Positions 36,893-46,926 of a DNA stretch of 64,000 nt are shown here, piece after piece (the stretch's first letter is position 1; each line of letters starts with the position of its first letter). A program made the position numbers and the translations under genes. The notes below the pieces were generated by a model, which searched no databases, was not told where the DNA came from, and saw only the letters and a list, made by a program, of their open reading frames with translations. The stretch is taken from NCBI RefSeq assembly GCF_020524345.1, contig NZ_JAIVLH010000002.1:248001-312000 (forward strand). The letters run 5' to 3'. This stretch comes from Metabacillus niabensis. Its GTDB lineage: Bacteria; Bacillota; Bacilli; Bacillales; Bacillaceae.

Positions 36893-38209
36893 TTAATTCT
36901 GTAATTGTTTAAATACAGCTTTTAACGTGTCATCTAATATGTTTAACAAATGATCAAGTTCTTCTTTTGATATAATAAGAGGTGGAGCCAGGACAACTGT
37001 ATCCTGTCCATCAAACACAACTGACCGGCAAATAAGCCCCCGTTTCGCTGCTTCGGTCACAATAAGAGGAGCCAAGGGTATTGCCGAGTTCGTATTATCA
37101 AATTCTATTGCTCCCATTAATCCCTTTCCTCTGACTTTTCCAATAATAGGATAAACGTGTTGAACAACTTTTAGCCCATCTAAAAGTTCCTTTCCCATTC
37201 GTTTGGAATTCTCTATTAATCGTTCAGACTCTATGATGCTAATATTTTTAAAAGCTACAGCACATGCCATCGGATGTCCACTATAGGTATATCCATGTAG
37301 CAATGTTCCAGATGACATATCGGAAAATACTTTGTGTATTTCCTTTGATAGCATCACCCCGCCTAATTGGGCATAACCGCTTGTCACACCTTTAGCAAAA
37401 CACATCATATCAGGCACAATTTTATCATGTTCAATTCCAAAATATGTTCCTGTGCGGCCAAATCCTGTGATCACTTCATCTGTGATAAAGAGGATGTCAT
37501 ACTCTTCACACAATTGCTTTACTTCTTTGAAGTAATTGAGAGGTGCTATGTGAACTCCTCCAGCACCTTGTACAGGTTCTGTGATAAAGGCAGCAATTGT
37601 GTCAGGACCCTCCCTCTCAATGAGTTCACGTAATGAATTTGAGGAGTGATGAACGACATGAAGGAAATCTGGTGCAAGAGAATTGGTGAAATCTCTAAAG
37701 GGCTTTAATCCTGTAGCACTTGTCGATCCGATCGCAACACCATGGTAAGATTTTGTTCTTGAAATTATTTTCTTTCGGTTAGGTTGCCCTTTTAATATCC
37801 AATAATGTCGGGCTAGCTTATATGCGGTATCATTGGCTTCAGAGCCACCTGAAGTGAAAAAGGTTGACTGCAAATGACCAGGTGAAATGTCAGCGAGTTT
37901 TTTTGCTAGTCGAATAGCCGGTTCATTACTGAATGTTGCAAAATTAGAAGAAAATGCAAGCGTCGACATTTGTTCTTTTGCTACTTTGCCTAGCTCTTCT
38001 CGTCCATGGCCAATGTTTACATTCCAAAGAGATGACATGCCATCAATCATCTTTTTACCGGATAAATCGTAAAGATAAATGCCGTCACCCCTTGTGAAGA
38101 TAAATGCAGGACCATGCTGTTGTTGTTGTTGAATTGGAGATGTCGGGTGGAGAAAATGTTTTTTATCAAGCTCGGATAATTCATCTTGTAAATTAGAATT
38201 TCGGTGCAT
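36893..38209 (-). CDS. Class III PLP aminotransferase (omega-amino acid/YhxA-like)
   Basis: A 438-residue pyridoxal-phosphate enzyme. FFTSGGSEANDTAYKLAR binds the cofactor phosphate, SYHGVAIGSTSATG follows, FITDEVITGFGRTG carries the Asp, and CFAKGVTSGYAQLGG holds the Schiff-base Lys. The group transfers amino groups from omega-amino acids or amines (beta-alanine, putrescine, DAPA) to keto acids; relatives in Bacillus such as YhxA have undefined substrates. Of two near starts, ATG 38209 has GAGAGG at 9 bases. It is a single gene between the giant repeat protein and a YdeI-like gene, each with its own terminator. Confidence 0.9.
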   Translation of the reverse strand: MHRNSNLQDELSELDKKHFLHPTSPIQQQQQHGPAFIFTRGDGIYLYDLSGKKMIDGMSSLWNVNIGHGREELGKVAKEQMSTLAFSSNFATFSNEPAIRLAKKLADISPGHLQSTFFTSGGSEANDTAYKLARHYWILKGQPNRKKIISRTKSYHGVAIGSTSATGLKPFRDFTNSLAPDFLHVVHHSSNSLRELIEREGPDTIAAFITEPVQGAGGVHIAPLNYFKEVKQLCEEYDILFITDEVITGFGRTGTYFGIEHDKIVPDMMCFAKGVTSGYAQLGGVMLSKEIHKVFSDMSSGTLLHGYTYSGHPMACAVAFKNISIIESERLIENSKRMGKELLDGLKVVQHVYPIIGKVRGKGLMGAIEFDNTNSAIPLAPLIVTEAAKRGLICRSVVFDGQDTVVLAPPLIISKEELDHLLNILDDTLKAVFKQLQN

Positions 38210-38297
38210 TAATACCATCCTCTCATATTTCTTACTTATATTTCTTCATTTTATGATGATAGAAGGTTTGAATATGAGGAGGTTACCAATAAATAAA

Positions 38298-38325
38298 CCA
38301 GCTTGATGGGGAATGTTCAAGCTGG
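38298..38325 (-). terminator. Terminator after the YdeI-like gene
   Basis: CCAGCTTG/CAAGCTGG arms about 10 bases after the stop. Confidence 0.65.
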
Positions 38326-38334
38326 CTACGCAAT

Positions 38335-38985
38335 TTATTTCTTGTTTTGACGAAATAGATCCATCGTTTTAAAGCCTTGTGAAAGCACATCAACCATCTG
38401 AGCTTGTCTCTTCTCACGTGTCTTTTGCTGTTTGGCGGAGAAAATATAGCGTGCCCAGTCTTTCTGATACCCAGGTGTTAACCGTTGAAAAAATTGCAGT
38501 TCGGACGGATTCTCTGTTAGTAATTGTTCCACATCTGACACATTATTTTCATAATCAGCTACACATTGACTGGCAGCTGATGTTTTCTTCACTTTCTTTT
38601 TTTCTCTCTTTAACCCGACTACTGTAAACACTTCATCCATACTAACCATTCGGGAAAATTTAATATCACTATTCCCAACATATCCATCTTCTCCAACCTT
38701 CATTGCTGGAAAAATTTCATCTCTATGGACGAAAGTCTCATAGCGATTGTTTCCTTTTTTCGGGTAAGCAAAAAACACATAGCCTTTTTCTACTAACAGA
38801 TTGTGTTCAATAATATGGTGAGTATGGTTTATCATTTCATTAACTGTTTGGACAAAAATAAAAAGTGCATCCTGGTTTTTGGAAAATTCTGCTGGATAAT
38901 TTATGAAAACTGAATAATCTTCCGGCTGGTTGATAACAGCCATATTAGTATATTTTGATAAATTTAATTTTTCTACGATTGACAT
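38335..38985 (-). CDS. YdeI/OmpD-associated family protein
   Basis: A 216-residue cytoplasmic protein. The C-terminal part LTPGYQKDWARYIFSAKQQK with REKRQAQMVDVLSQG is the hallmark of the YdeI/OmpD-associated (bacteriocin-protection) family; the N-terminal 110 residues form a DUF3052/YdhG-like alpha/beta region (INYPAEFSKNQDALFIFVQT). In other bacteria the family is linked to resistance to antimicrobial peptides, but the mechanism is unknown. A Lys-rich linker (KREKKKVKKTS) joins the two parts. It is monocistronic. Confidence 0.85.
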   Translation of the reverse strand: MSIVEKLNLSKYTNMAVINQPEDYSVFINYPAEFSKNQDALFIFVQTVNEMINHTHHIIEHNLLVEKGYVFFAYPKKGNNRYETFVHRDEIFPAMKVGEDGYVGNSDIKFSRMVSMDEVFTVVGLKREKKKVKKTSAASQCVADYENNVSDVEQLLTENPSELQFFQRLTPGYQKDWARYIFSAKQQKTREKRQAQMVDVLSQGFKTMDLFRQNKK

Positions 38986-39105
38986 GTTTAAGCTCCTTAA
39001 TCAAATTACAATTGTACTACTATTTATTGTACATGATGATAGATCAATGTGAATAGTGGGACATTATTGTTATTCTAAAAAAATAATCCCATTTTTCATT
39101 TATGC

Positions 39106-40017
39106 TCAAAATGATTGATTAAACTCATCCAATCTTGCAAAAAACTCTTGAAGAAATTCATAAAATAATTTTTCTGTTGGAAGTAAAACTCTGTCTTTAG
39201 GAGTAATGACACCTACTGTTCTTGTTACACTTGGTTCTACTAATGGTATTTTTACTGTTGAACGTGGCAAGCTGTCAACCAACGTTACCTCCGGCATGAG
39301 TGCAATGCCTAAACCAGCTGACACAAGGCCTTTTAATGCATCAATATCATCCCCTTCAAAGGAAACATTTGGTGTGAAGCCAATGTTTTGGCATGCATCC
39401 ATCACAATGTCACGAAACACAAAGCCTTCAGGTAGTAGACAGAATGGTTCGTCTACTAATTCTTGAAGTTTTATTGTAGGTTTTTTAGCTAGTCGATGAT
39501 GAATAGGCAATAATGCCACAATATTTTCTGTGAATAATATCTTCCGTTGGAGTTTCTTTTCTTCGAGTGGCAACGGTCCGATTAATGCAAGATTAAAATC
39601 ACCCTTTACCACGCCGTCTATTAGGTCCCGATAAAGTGCTTGTTTTAGCTGGAATTTTGCTTCGGGATAGCGTAATCGAAAGGCATAAATCACAGTTGGT
39701 AACGTATAGGCAGCTAAGCTGATAGGAAATGTGATGCGAATAGTACCTTTTTCAGGATCTAGATATTCTTCAACTTCACGTCTTGCGTCATCAATTACAT
39801 TCATTGCATTTTTCATTCGTTCATAAAATATTTTGCCGATTGGTGTTAAGCGAACTCTTCTACCTTCGCGAATAAATAAATCCACGCCCAGTTCACTTTC
39901 CAGATTGACTATTTGTCTACTTACAGAGGACTGTGCCACATGTAAGTTATCTGCTGCTTCTGTAACATGCTCACGATTTGCAACCTCCATAAAATACCGA
40001 ATTTGTCTGAAGTCCAC
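39106..40017 (-). CDS. gltC: LysR-family regulator, GltC-like
   Basis: A 303-residue LysR-type regulator. The N-terminal winged helix (residues 1-60: RQIRYFMEVANREHVTEAAD, LHVAQSSVSRQIVNLE) and whole length resemble B. subtilis GltC, including EYLDPEKGTI, CLLPEGFVFRD and GLVSAGLGIALMPE. GltC activates glutamate synthase genes when 2-oxoglutarate is high and is inhibited by glutamate. Here it is divergent from gdhA (glutamate dehydrogenase), not gltAB, so it probably controls gdhA; the true gltC may be elsewhere. The intergenic region has two inverted repeats. GGAGG precedes the start. Confidence 0.85.
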   Translation of the reverse strand: MDFRQIRYFMEVANREHVTEAADNLHVAQSSVSRQIVNLESELGVDLFIREGRRVRLTPIGKIFYERMKNAMNVIDDARREVEEYLDPEKGTIRITFPISLAAYTLPTVIYAFRLRYPEAKFQLKQALYRDLIDGVVKGDFNLALIGPLPLEEKKLQRKILFTENIVALLPIHHRLAKKPTIKLQELVDEPFCLLPEGFVFRDIVMDACQNIGFTPNVSFEGDDIDALKGLVSAGLGIALMPEVTLVDSLPRSTVKIPLVEPSVTRTVGVITPKDRVLLPTEKLFYEFLQEFFARLDEFNQSF

Positions 40018-40032
40018 TTTTATCCTCCTAGC

Positions 40033-40055
40033 ATTAATGCGAAAAACGCATTAAT
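40033..40055. promoter_or_regulatory. Nine-base inverted repeat upstream of the gltC-like gene
   Basis: ATTAATGCG and CGCATTAAT arms, perfect, with five A between. It sits just upstream of the regulator's ribosome binding site, where an autorepression site or mRNA hairpin would lie. Confidence 0.55.
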
Positions 40056-40071
40056 ATTATCGTTTCTTTAT

Positions 40072-40086
40072 ATTGATTCGATCAAT
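40072..40086. promoter_or_regulatory. LysR-type T-N11-A site between the gltC-like gene and gdhA
   Basis: ATTGAT-TCG-ATCAAT, a short dyad of the LysR-box type, 102 bases before the gdhA start. It may be the activator binding site shared by both promoters. Confidence 0.45.
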
Positions 40087-40170
40087 TATTTAATTATAAA
40101 ATATTTCATAATAACAATTCATCTATTTTGGAACATTTAGAAAATTTATTTTTCATGATTTAGATGGTAG

Positions 40171-41571
<1,401 letters not shown>

Positions 41572-41576
41572 GACAA

Positions 41577-41655
41577 AAGCGGAAGTGCCTTGGTATGCCC
41601 CGACAAGCTTATGACCTCGAGGGGTTAGGCGCTGGAGCTGGATGTCGAAGCGCTT
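41577..41655. repeat. Palindromic intergenic repeat element
   Basis: A GC-rich, 79-base element just after gdhA. Nested arms are AAGCG/CGCTT (41577-41581, 41651-41655), AGTGCCT/AGGCGCT (with G-T pair) and CCCCGA/TCGAGGGG. The wording (GCCCCGACAAGC, CTCGAGGGG, GGCGCTGGAGCTGGATGTC) matches, from memory, a family of short REP-like elements dispersed in Bacillus intergenic regions. Only one copy is in this window. Confidence 0.6.
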
Positions 41656-41697
41656 ATCCACAGTTCAAGAATTTCATAATTTCCGTAACGATTTAAT

Positions 41698-41744
41698 AAA
41701 GAGTCAGTCCCCTTTTACATACCCTTTGGTGGACTGACTCTTTT
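41698..41744. terminator. Bidirectional terminator between gdhA and the B12 operon
   Basis: Arms AAAGAGTCAGTCC and GGACTGACTCTTTT around a 20-base loop. It closes both the gdhA transcript and the end of the cobalamin operon. Confidence 0.85.
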
Positions 41745-41749
41745 ATATT

Positions 41750-42571
41750 TTAATTGTTAGTAAGCAAAGGATCTTCCCCTTCAACAAAAACCGGATAAAG
41801 ATCAGGATGAAGAATACTTGCAATTTTACTTAAGCCGAGGAGTAATCTTGGTGAAGGTCTGCAAAATAATGGCTCTTCCAGTATGTATAGCTGATCGTTT
41901 TGAACGGCTGTCATTTGTTCTGCATCTGTACGTTTTAAGATGACCTTTGGATTTACTCGTTCTGTTTGTACCCCAACCCATATAATACTCATCACATCAG
42001 GATTTCTATTTTTCACATCTTCCCAATCTGTTTGAACACTGGCTTTTTCGACATCGTCAAAAACATTTCTTCCACCGGCTAATTCACTTATTTCAGTTAA
42101 CCAATTGTAAGCACCAGGTGTAAAGATAGGCTTTGCCCACCATTCCCAATAAATCGTTTTCTTTTTTTCTACTTCCCTGGAAATCAGACGAAACTGTTCT
42201 AGCAGTTGAACATATTTCATGTACAATTCATTTGCTTTTACTTCAGTATCTGTAACACTCCCAACAAAACCTAAGCTCTCACCTACTTCTGTGAGTGTTT
42301 TAGGATTTGGTACAATAACATATGGAATATTTCGCTTTTTTAATTCTTCAATATTCCTTTCCATGCCCGGTACAGAAAGTGAAGCCAGCACTAAGTCAGG
42401 TTCCAGCCTTTCGACTTTGTCCATATCAATATGTAAATCCGAGCCAAGTCTCGGCAAATGACAAACCTCTTCAGGCCAGTCTGAATAGTCATCTACAGCT
42501 AGTAAAGAAGATGTTAAGCCTAAATACCCTACAAGCTCTGTATTACTTGGACAAATGGAAATTAATTTCAC
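41750..42571 (-). CDS. BtuF-like cobalamin-binding protein without signal peptide
   Basis: A 273-residue protein with the two-lobed helical-backbone fold of BtuF/FecB binding proteins: ISICPSNTELVGYLGLTSSL at the start, GVCHLPRLGSD-like region, and IYWEWWAKPIFTPG, LTEISELAGGRNVF later. Unlike BtuF there is no signal peptide or lipobox; the first 12 residues already belong to the domain, and no export start lies upstream in frame. GTG at 42571 has GGGGGG 6 bases before it. It is the last gene of the B12 operon, so a cytosolic corrinoid-binding role (storage or hand-over) is plausible but inferred. Confidence 0.85.
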   Translation of the reverse strand: MKLISICPSNTELVGYLGLTSSLLAVDDYSDWPEEVCHLPRLGSDLHIDMDKVERLEPDLVLASLSVPGMERNIEELKKRNIPYVIVPNPKTLTEVGESLGFVGSVTDTEVKANELYMKYVQLLEQFRLISREVEKKKTIYWEWWAKPIFTPGAYNWLTEISELAGGRNVFDDVEKASVQTDWEDVKNRNPDVMSIIWVGVQTERVNPKVILKRTDAEQMTAVQNDQLYILEEPLFCRPSPRLLLGLSKIASILHPDLYPVFVEGEDPLLTNN

Positions 42572-42592
42572 CAATATCCCCCCATTGATCTA

Positions 42593-43027
42593 TTATTTTA
42601 TTTTTTTTGATAAGCCATTCCATACATATTCAACCTGTTCAGAGAGTTTTGCTGCATCTTGTGCAACCCAGCCAGCAATATCTCTCAATCTTCTCTCCTC
42701 TTTTTCAAGAGGAACTATTCCCTTCCCCATTTCCAGCATGATAAGGACAATATCACTGTTTCTTTTATTCTCTTCTTCTAATAAACAATGAAATAGCTCT
42801 TTAAACTTATGACGAATTTGGTCATTGCTATCATTATTTTTGATTTCTTGTAAAATCCATTTTTCCCAGCCTTCAAGCACTAGTGTTGTATCAATCAGCC
42901 ATACTGATTTCCAGTCCCATACAACTCCATCGCTATAGGAAGATACCCAGCTGAATGTTTGCTGCTTATCTTTCACTATTTTTCTTTTTCCTGCGAAAGC
43001 ACCTCCGATAACGAGCTGCATCTCCAT
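42593..43027 (-). CDS. Degenerate CobU-like protein
   Basis: A 144-residue protein that resembles the CobU family in two places: the start MQLVIGGAFAGKRK looks like the CobU P-loop (GGARSGKS) with Lys kept but Ser replaced by Arg, and the end RRLRDIAGWVAQDAAKLSEQ has the CobU C-terminal R-x-RD-x2-GWV-x-Q pattern. The middle is short and the conserved His-guanylation region of CobU is not evident. It overlaps cobC by 52 bases and follows a full cobU in the same operon. It may be a regulator or partner rather than an enzyme. Confidence 0.75.
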   Translation of the reverse strand: MEMQLVIGGAFAGKRKIVKDKQQTFSWVSSYSDGVVWDWKSVWLIDTTLVLEGWEKWILQEIKNNDSNDQIRHKFKELFHCLLEEENKRNSDIVLIMLEMGKGIVPLEKEERRLRDIAGWVAQDAAKLSEQVEYVWNGLSKKIK

Positions 43028-43605
43028 TCCCCCTCTTTCTTTTCAAAACTTATTTGAAGACCTTGTCCATGTGTAATGGAAACATTCCAAAAAGATGAAG
43101 ATGATACATACTTAGAAACAGTGTAACGGATAACACCACCATGAGTGATAATCAGTATTTTTTGAGTTTCTTTTTGAGTATCTATATCATGAAAAAGCTC
43201 GTGAAAAAAAGAATCAATTCTAGCTTTAAAGATTGGAGCAGATTCTCCATTGGGTACAGGGGCTAATTCCCAGTTATCCAACCAGTTTCGATATGTTTGC
43301 ATATCTTTCAACTCGGTATATGTTTTTCCTTCCCAATCACCAAAGTTCATTTCTCTTAATCTATGATCTAAGATTGGCTCTTGCTGGAAGTCAAAATAAT
43401 GGAAAGTTTCCAGACAACGCTTTAAATCACTTGTGAAAATGTGGTCAAATTTTCTTAGCTTCAATTCACTTTTTAATCCATCCAATATGGGCAATTCACT
43501 ATGTAGTAATCCTTGGTCGGTATGACCTAAATATCTTTTATCTTGATTCCACTGTGTTATGCCATGACGAATGAGAAGTAGATCCACGTGACGACAAGTC
43601 CCCAT
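42976..43605 (-). CDS. cobC: Alpha-ribazole phosphatase
   Basis: A 209-residue histidine phosphatase with the catalytic start LIRHGITQWN, Arg and Glu of the MNFGDWEGKTY segment and the second His in ITHGGVIRY. It removes the phosphate from alpha-ribazole phosphate (or from adenosylcobalamin phosphate) in the last steps of B12 nucleotide-loop assembly. GGAGGA precedes the ATG, which overlaps cobS by 49 bases, so translation is coupled. The last about 30 residues run into the next gene's start. Confidence 0.9.
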   Translation of the reverse strand: MGTCRHVDLLLIRHGITQWNQDKRYLGHTDQGLLHSELPILDGLKSELKLRKFDHIFTSDLKRCLETFHYFDFQQEPILDHRLREMNFGDWEGKTYTELKDMQTYRNWLDNWELAPVPNGESAPIFKARIDSFFHELFHDIDTQKETQKILIITHGGVIRYTVSKYVSSSSFWNVSITHGQGLQISFEKKEGEWRCSSLSEVLSQEKEK

Positions 43606-44315
43606 AATTCTCCTCCTTCAATAGCTGCTCCTAATAAATCTCCATTGGTTCCTTTAAAGATTCGAATAACCCATCTTCCATATAAAACAACAAACAATAT
43701 GTAAGCAGGGGCATAAAAGAAAAACGCAGGAAACAGCAAACTGAGAATTACCACTGGAATGATAGCATAAATCAAATCATTGCGACTAAGATTTTTCTTC
43801 CATTCCCATGCAAGTCCTTCATTTTTTGCTGTAGGCAAAAAGATCATGAACATGACGACTCCTAGTCGGGAATAAGTCACAATAAAGAGAATGGCCATCA
43901 TAAACATGTCAAAATGAAGCAATTCATAAACCAAAACTGCCTTCCAAGCTAGTAAAAATAGAAGTGCTATATGACCAAAGCTTCCGATATGAGGATCCTT
44001 CATAATTACCCATTTTTTCTCAAGCGGAGCATTGGATCCAACAGCATCAGCTACATCCATCCATCCATCTAAATGCAGACCACCTGTGATCCACACCCAG
44101 GCAGAGATAATGAGCAACGTTAATAAAAATGCTGGGAGGTGAGACTCTAAAGCCATAGACATGATCATCACTATTATGCCGATTATCAAACCAACAAAAG
44201 GATAGCTTCGTAAAGCCCATTTACTTGTCTTACTGTTCCAAGGGCTTTGCACGGGAATCGGAATCCTTGTTAAAAACTGTATCGCCAGGCAAAACCCATA
44301 GATTACTGACTTCAT
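43557..44315 (-). CDS. cobS: Adenosylcobinamide-GDP ribazoletransferase
   Basis: A 252-residue integral membrane enzyme that joins adenosylcobinamide-GDP with alpha-ribazole to form adenosylcobalamin (or its phosphate). FLTRIPIPVQ near the start and GGLHLDGWMDVADAVGSNAP are the family marks; about six helices. Four-base overlap (ATGA) with cobU upstream shows translational coupling. Complete in length. Confidence 0.93.
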   Translation of the reverse strand: MKSVIYGFCLAIQFLTRIPIPVQSPWNSKTSKWALRSYPFVGLIIGIIVMIMSMALESHLPAFLLTLLIISAWVWITGGLHLDGWMDVADAVGSNAPLEKKWVIMKDPHIGSFGHIALLFLLAWKAVLVYELLHFDMFMMAILFIVTYSRLGVVMFMIFLPTAKNEGLAWEWKKNLSRNDLIYAIIPVVILSLLFPAFFFYAPAYILFVVLYGRWVIRIFKGTNGDLLGAAIEGGELWGLVVTWIYFSFVMA

Positions 44316-44848
44316 AGCACTTCACCCTTCCAATAAGTTGGAATACCAGCTTGAACCTGAACTGCTGCATCTGCTTGTGTAACAAGTAACTGATGCAGTT
44401 TTTGTAAGAAATAGATATACTTGAGAACAAATTCGTCAGCAAAAGGAGTTCCTTCGTTTACTTCATTTGAAACGATTACTAGAGAAAATTGGTTTTTTTT
44501 CGCTAAGTGTATCCAACTTGATACCTCATCTTCTAACTTTTCTATTCCATATTGACGATCAAACAGGACATTGCTTAACCAAATAGTTAAACAGTCAATT
44601 AAGATCACATCATGTGTACTACAACTCATGAGAACCTTTTCTAAATCATAAGGTTCTTCCAATGTACTCCAAGTGTCTCCCCGATCCTTCTGATGGATAA
44701 AAATCCTCTCAACCATTTCATCATCGCTTTTTCTAGCCGTTGCAAGATAATAAAGGTTACCGTTTTTCTGTTTAGTTAACTTCAAGGCCATATTTTCTGC
44801 AAATTGACTTTTGCCGGATCTTGCGCCACCACATATAAATGCAATCAC
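44312..44848 (-). CDS. cobU: Adenosylcobinamide kinase/adenosylcobinamide-phosphate guanylyltransferase
   Basis: A 178-residue bifunctional enzyme that phosphorylates adenosylcobinamide and then adds GMP from GTP. The P-loop GGARSGKSQFAE is at residues 6-17, FIHQKDRGDTWSTLEEP carries the guanylylated His, LIDCLTIWLSN and IVSNEVNEGTPF follow. The C-terminal RD-x2-G motif is replaced by a different sequence; that motif appears instead in the degenerate CobU-like protein at 42593-43027, suggesting that the two may have divided tasks. ATGA overlaps join it to cobD and cobS. Confidence 0.93.
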   Translation of the reverse strand: MIAFICGGARSGKSQFAENMALKLTKQKNGNLYYLATARKSDDEMVERIFIHQKDRGDTWSTLEEPYDLEKVLMSCSTHDVILIDCLTIWLSNVLFDRQYGIEKLEDEVSSWIHLAKKNQFSLVIVSNEVNEGTPFADEFVLKYIYFLQKLHQLLVTQADAAVQVQAGIPTYWKGEVL

Positions 44849-45930
44849 ATTTCATCTCTCCATTTTTGTAGAACTTTCACTAGCTTCACGTTTTCCTCAT
44901 GTGACCGAATGGCAAGACGAAGATATTTACCGTTAAGACCTTTAAAATTATGGGTATGGCGAGTGACAATTCCATTCTCTAGTAAAAACGTAAAAAGCTT
45001 CTCTGTCTCATCAGATCTTTGCAGGTCTCTTAAAAGATAGAAATTCACTTGAAATGGAGATAGATAAAAGTCCATTGAAGTTAATGTTTTACGTATGAAT
45101 TGCGATTCTTTATTGAGCCATTCTTTTGTATGGTCAACATATGATGTATCCGCCAAAAGCTTTGGAACGATAAAGTCAACGATTGAATTAATGCTCCACG
45201 GAATTTGTTCTTGTTTTAAAATAGATATGATCTTCTGATGTGACATTACATAACCGATTCTTAAACCGGGAATTGTATACATCTTTGTTAAGGAACGAAG
45301 GAGAATTAAATTAGGATATTGAGCTAACCAACTTGACAAGCTTGAATTGTCTTCTACAAGAAAATCGACAAATGCTTCATCTATAACAATACATGTATCC
45401 ACTTCTTTCCCAGCCTCAAGTAATTGTTTAATCTCTTTTTCTGCTATGACAGTTCCAGTTGGATTATTTGGTCGACATAAGAACAAAACATCGATATCAA
45501 CAAGCTTCTCTTTTATTTGTGACCATGGCAATGAAAATCCGTTTGCTTGGTCATAGTATAATTCTTCTACACTAATATGATAATGTTTGCATGCACGCTC
45601 ATATTCTAAGAAAGTTGGATGAACAATACATGCTTTTCCGTTTTCAAAATACTTCGCAACTAAAAATATCGCTTCTGCTCCACCGTTCGTGACTAACACA
45701 TTCTCCTGTTGAAGACCTTCATATTTGGCTACGGCTGCATTTGTATTGGAATAAGTTGGATCTGGATAAGACGTAATCGTATTATAGGATTCCTTCAATG
45801 CATCGTTCAGCCATTTAGGAGGGCCTAATGGATTTAAATTCGCACTAAAATCAAGTACAGGTTTATTTTGATTCATTTTAAATAATTGTTTAATTGTTTC
45901 TGGCTGTCCACCGTGGTTTGGCCACTTCAT
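44845..45930 (-). CDS. cobD: Threonine-phosphate decarboxylase
   Basis: A 361-residue PLP enzyme of aminotransferase class I/II that makes (R)-1-amino-2-propanol phosphate, the linker of cobalamin. HGGQPETIK near the N-terminus and DFSANLNPLGPP are specific to CobD; RSLTKMYTIPGLRIGY contains the Schiff-base Lys and the Arg that binds phosphate; CRPNNPTGT is also conserved. It overlaps cobU by 4 bases and follows cbiB, its partner enzyme in the pathway. Confidence 0.92.
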   Translation of the reverse strand: MKWPNHGGQPETIKQLFKMNQNKPVLDFSANLNPLGPPKWLNDALKESYNTITSYPDPTYSNTNAAVAKYEGLQQENVLVTNGGAEAIFLVAKYFENGKACIVHPTFLEYERACKHYHISVEELYYDQANGFSLPWSQIKEKLVDIDVLFLCRPNNPTGTVIAEKEIKQLLEAGKEVDTCIVIDEAFVDFLVEDNSSLSSWLAQYPNLILLRSLTKMYTIPGLRIGYVMSHQKIISILKQEQIPWSINSIVDFIVPKLLADTSYVDHTKEWLNKESQFIRKTLTSMDFYLSPFQVNFYLLRDLQRSDETEKLFTFLLENGIVTRHTHNFKGLNGKYLRLAIRSHEENVKLVKVLQKWRDEM

Positions 45931-45948
45931 GATTTCACCTCATCATTA

Positions 45949-46920
45949 TTACGACAGAAAGACAAAAATTATTATGCCTGGGATTAGGAAAAAAACAATC
46001 CATCCGCCATGCATATATTGGATCGCCTTTGGAATATCAGATTGAGTTAAGTCTTTTTTTGGATCTCCCATTGTCGCTCTTTCTGACTTTCTTCCTTTAT
46101 AATAATTAATTCCACCTAATTGAACTCCTAACAAGCCGGCAACCATTGCCTCAGACCACCCGCTGTTAGGGCTGGGATGCTTTCTTGCATCTCTCAAGGT
46201 GATTTTCCAAGCCTGTTTTACCTTTGAACCTCTTATGAAAAGACTTGAGATCCATATGGAAAATGCTGTTAGTCTAGCCGGAATCCAATTGGCAAGATCA
46301 TCAAGTTTTGCAGAGGCCCATCCAAATTGACCATATCGTTCATCTTTGTACCCAACCATCGAATCTAATGTATTAATTGCCCGATAAACGAGCGCAAAAG
46401 GTGCTCCACCGATTATGGCCCAAAATAAAGGAGCTGTAATTCCATCGACGGTATTTTCTGCAACCGTTTCAACTGTACCCCTAACAATTTCTTTTTCAGG
46501 TAATGTACTCGTATCACGTCCTACAATCATACTTAGCTGTTTTCTTGCCTCTATGGTATCCCCTTTTTTTAATGGAAGAAGCACTTTTTTTGCAGCTGTA
46601 GATAATCCTTTTATCGCAATAGTTGTTGAAATAAGATAAATTTCAAGGATAATAGCAAAGATTGGATGAAGCTTATATGCGATAAATAAAACCGAAGAAG
46701 TAACAAGAAAAACGACTACGATAACGGATATGGTAAGGGCCAGTCCTTTTTGGACACGATGTTCCCCCTGATTCCACTTTCTCTCTAAAAATGAAATGAG
46801 CTTCCCCATCATAACGACAGGATGAGGAAGCCACCTTGGATCACCTATGATGAAATCGAGGACAATGCCAGCTGCAATGATTAATAATAGATATTCTGAA
46901 AAAAATACATTAAACAACAT
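45949..46920 (-). CDS. cbiB: Adenosylcobinamide-phosphate synthase
   Basis: A 323-residue membrane enzyme that couples adenosylcobyric acid to aminopropanol phosphate. DFIIGDPRWLPHPVVMMGKL is the CbiB start motif; ETVAENTVDGITAPLFWAII and SPNSGWSEAMVAGLLGVQLGG are further marks. About six helices. Six bases separate it from cbiP and 18 from cobD; the three act in sequence. Confidence 0.95.
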   Translation of the reverse strand: MLFNVFFSEYLLLIIAAGIVLDFIIGDPRWLPHPVVMMGKLISFLERKWNQGEHRVQKGLALTISVIVVVFLVTSSVLFIAYKLHPIFAIILEIYLISTTIAIKGLSTAAKKVLLPLKKGDTIEARKQLSMIVGRDTSTLPEKEIVRGTVETVAENTVDGITAPLFWAIIGGAPFALVYRAINTLDSMVGYKDERYGQFGWASAKLDDLANWIPARLTAFSIWISSLFIRGSKVKQAWKITLRDARKHPSPNSGWSEAMVAGLLGVQLGGINYYKGRKSERATMGDPKKDLTQSDIPKAIQYMHGGWIVFFLIPGIIIFVFLS

Positions 46921-46926
46921 TCATGT

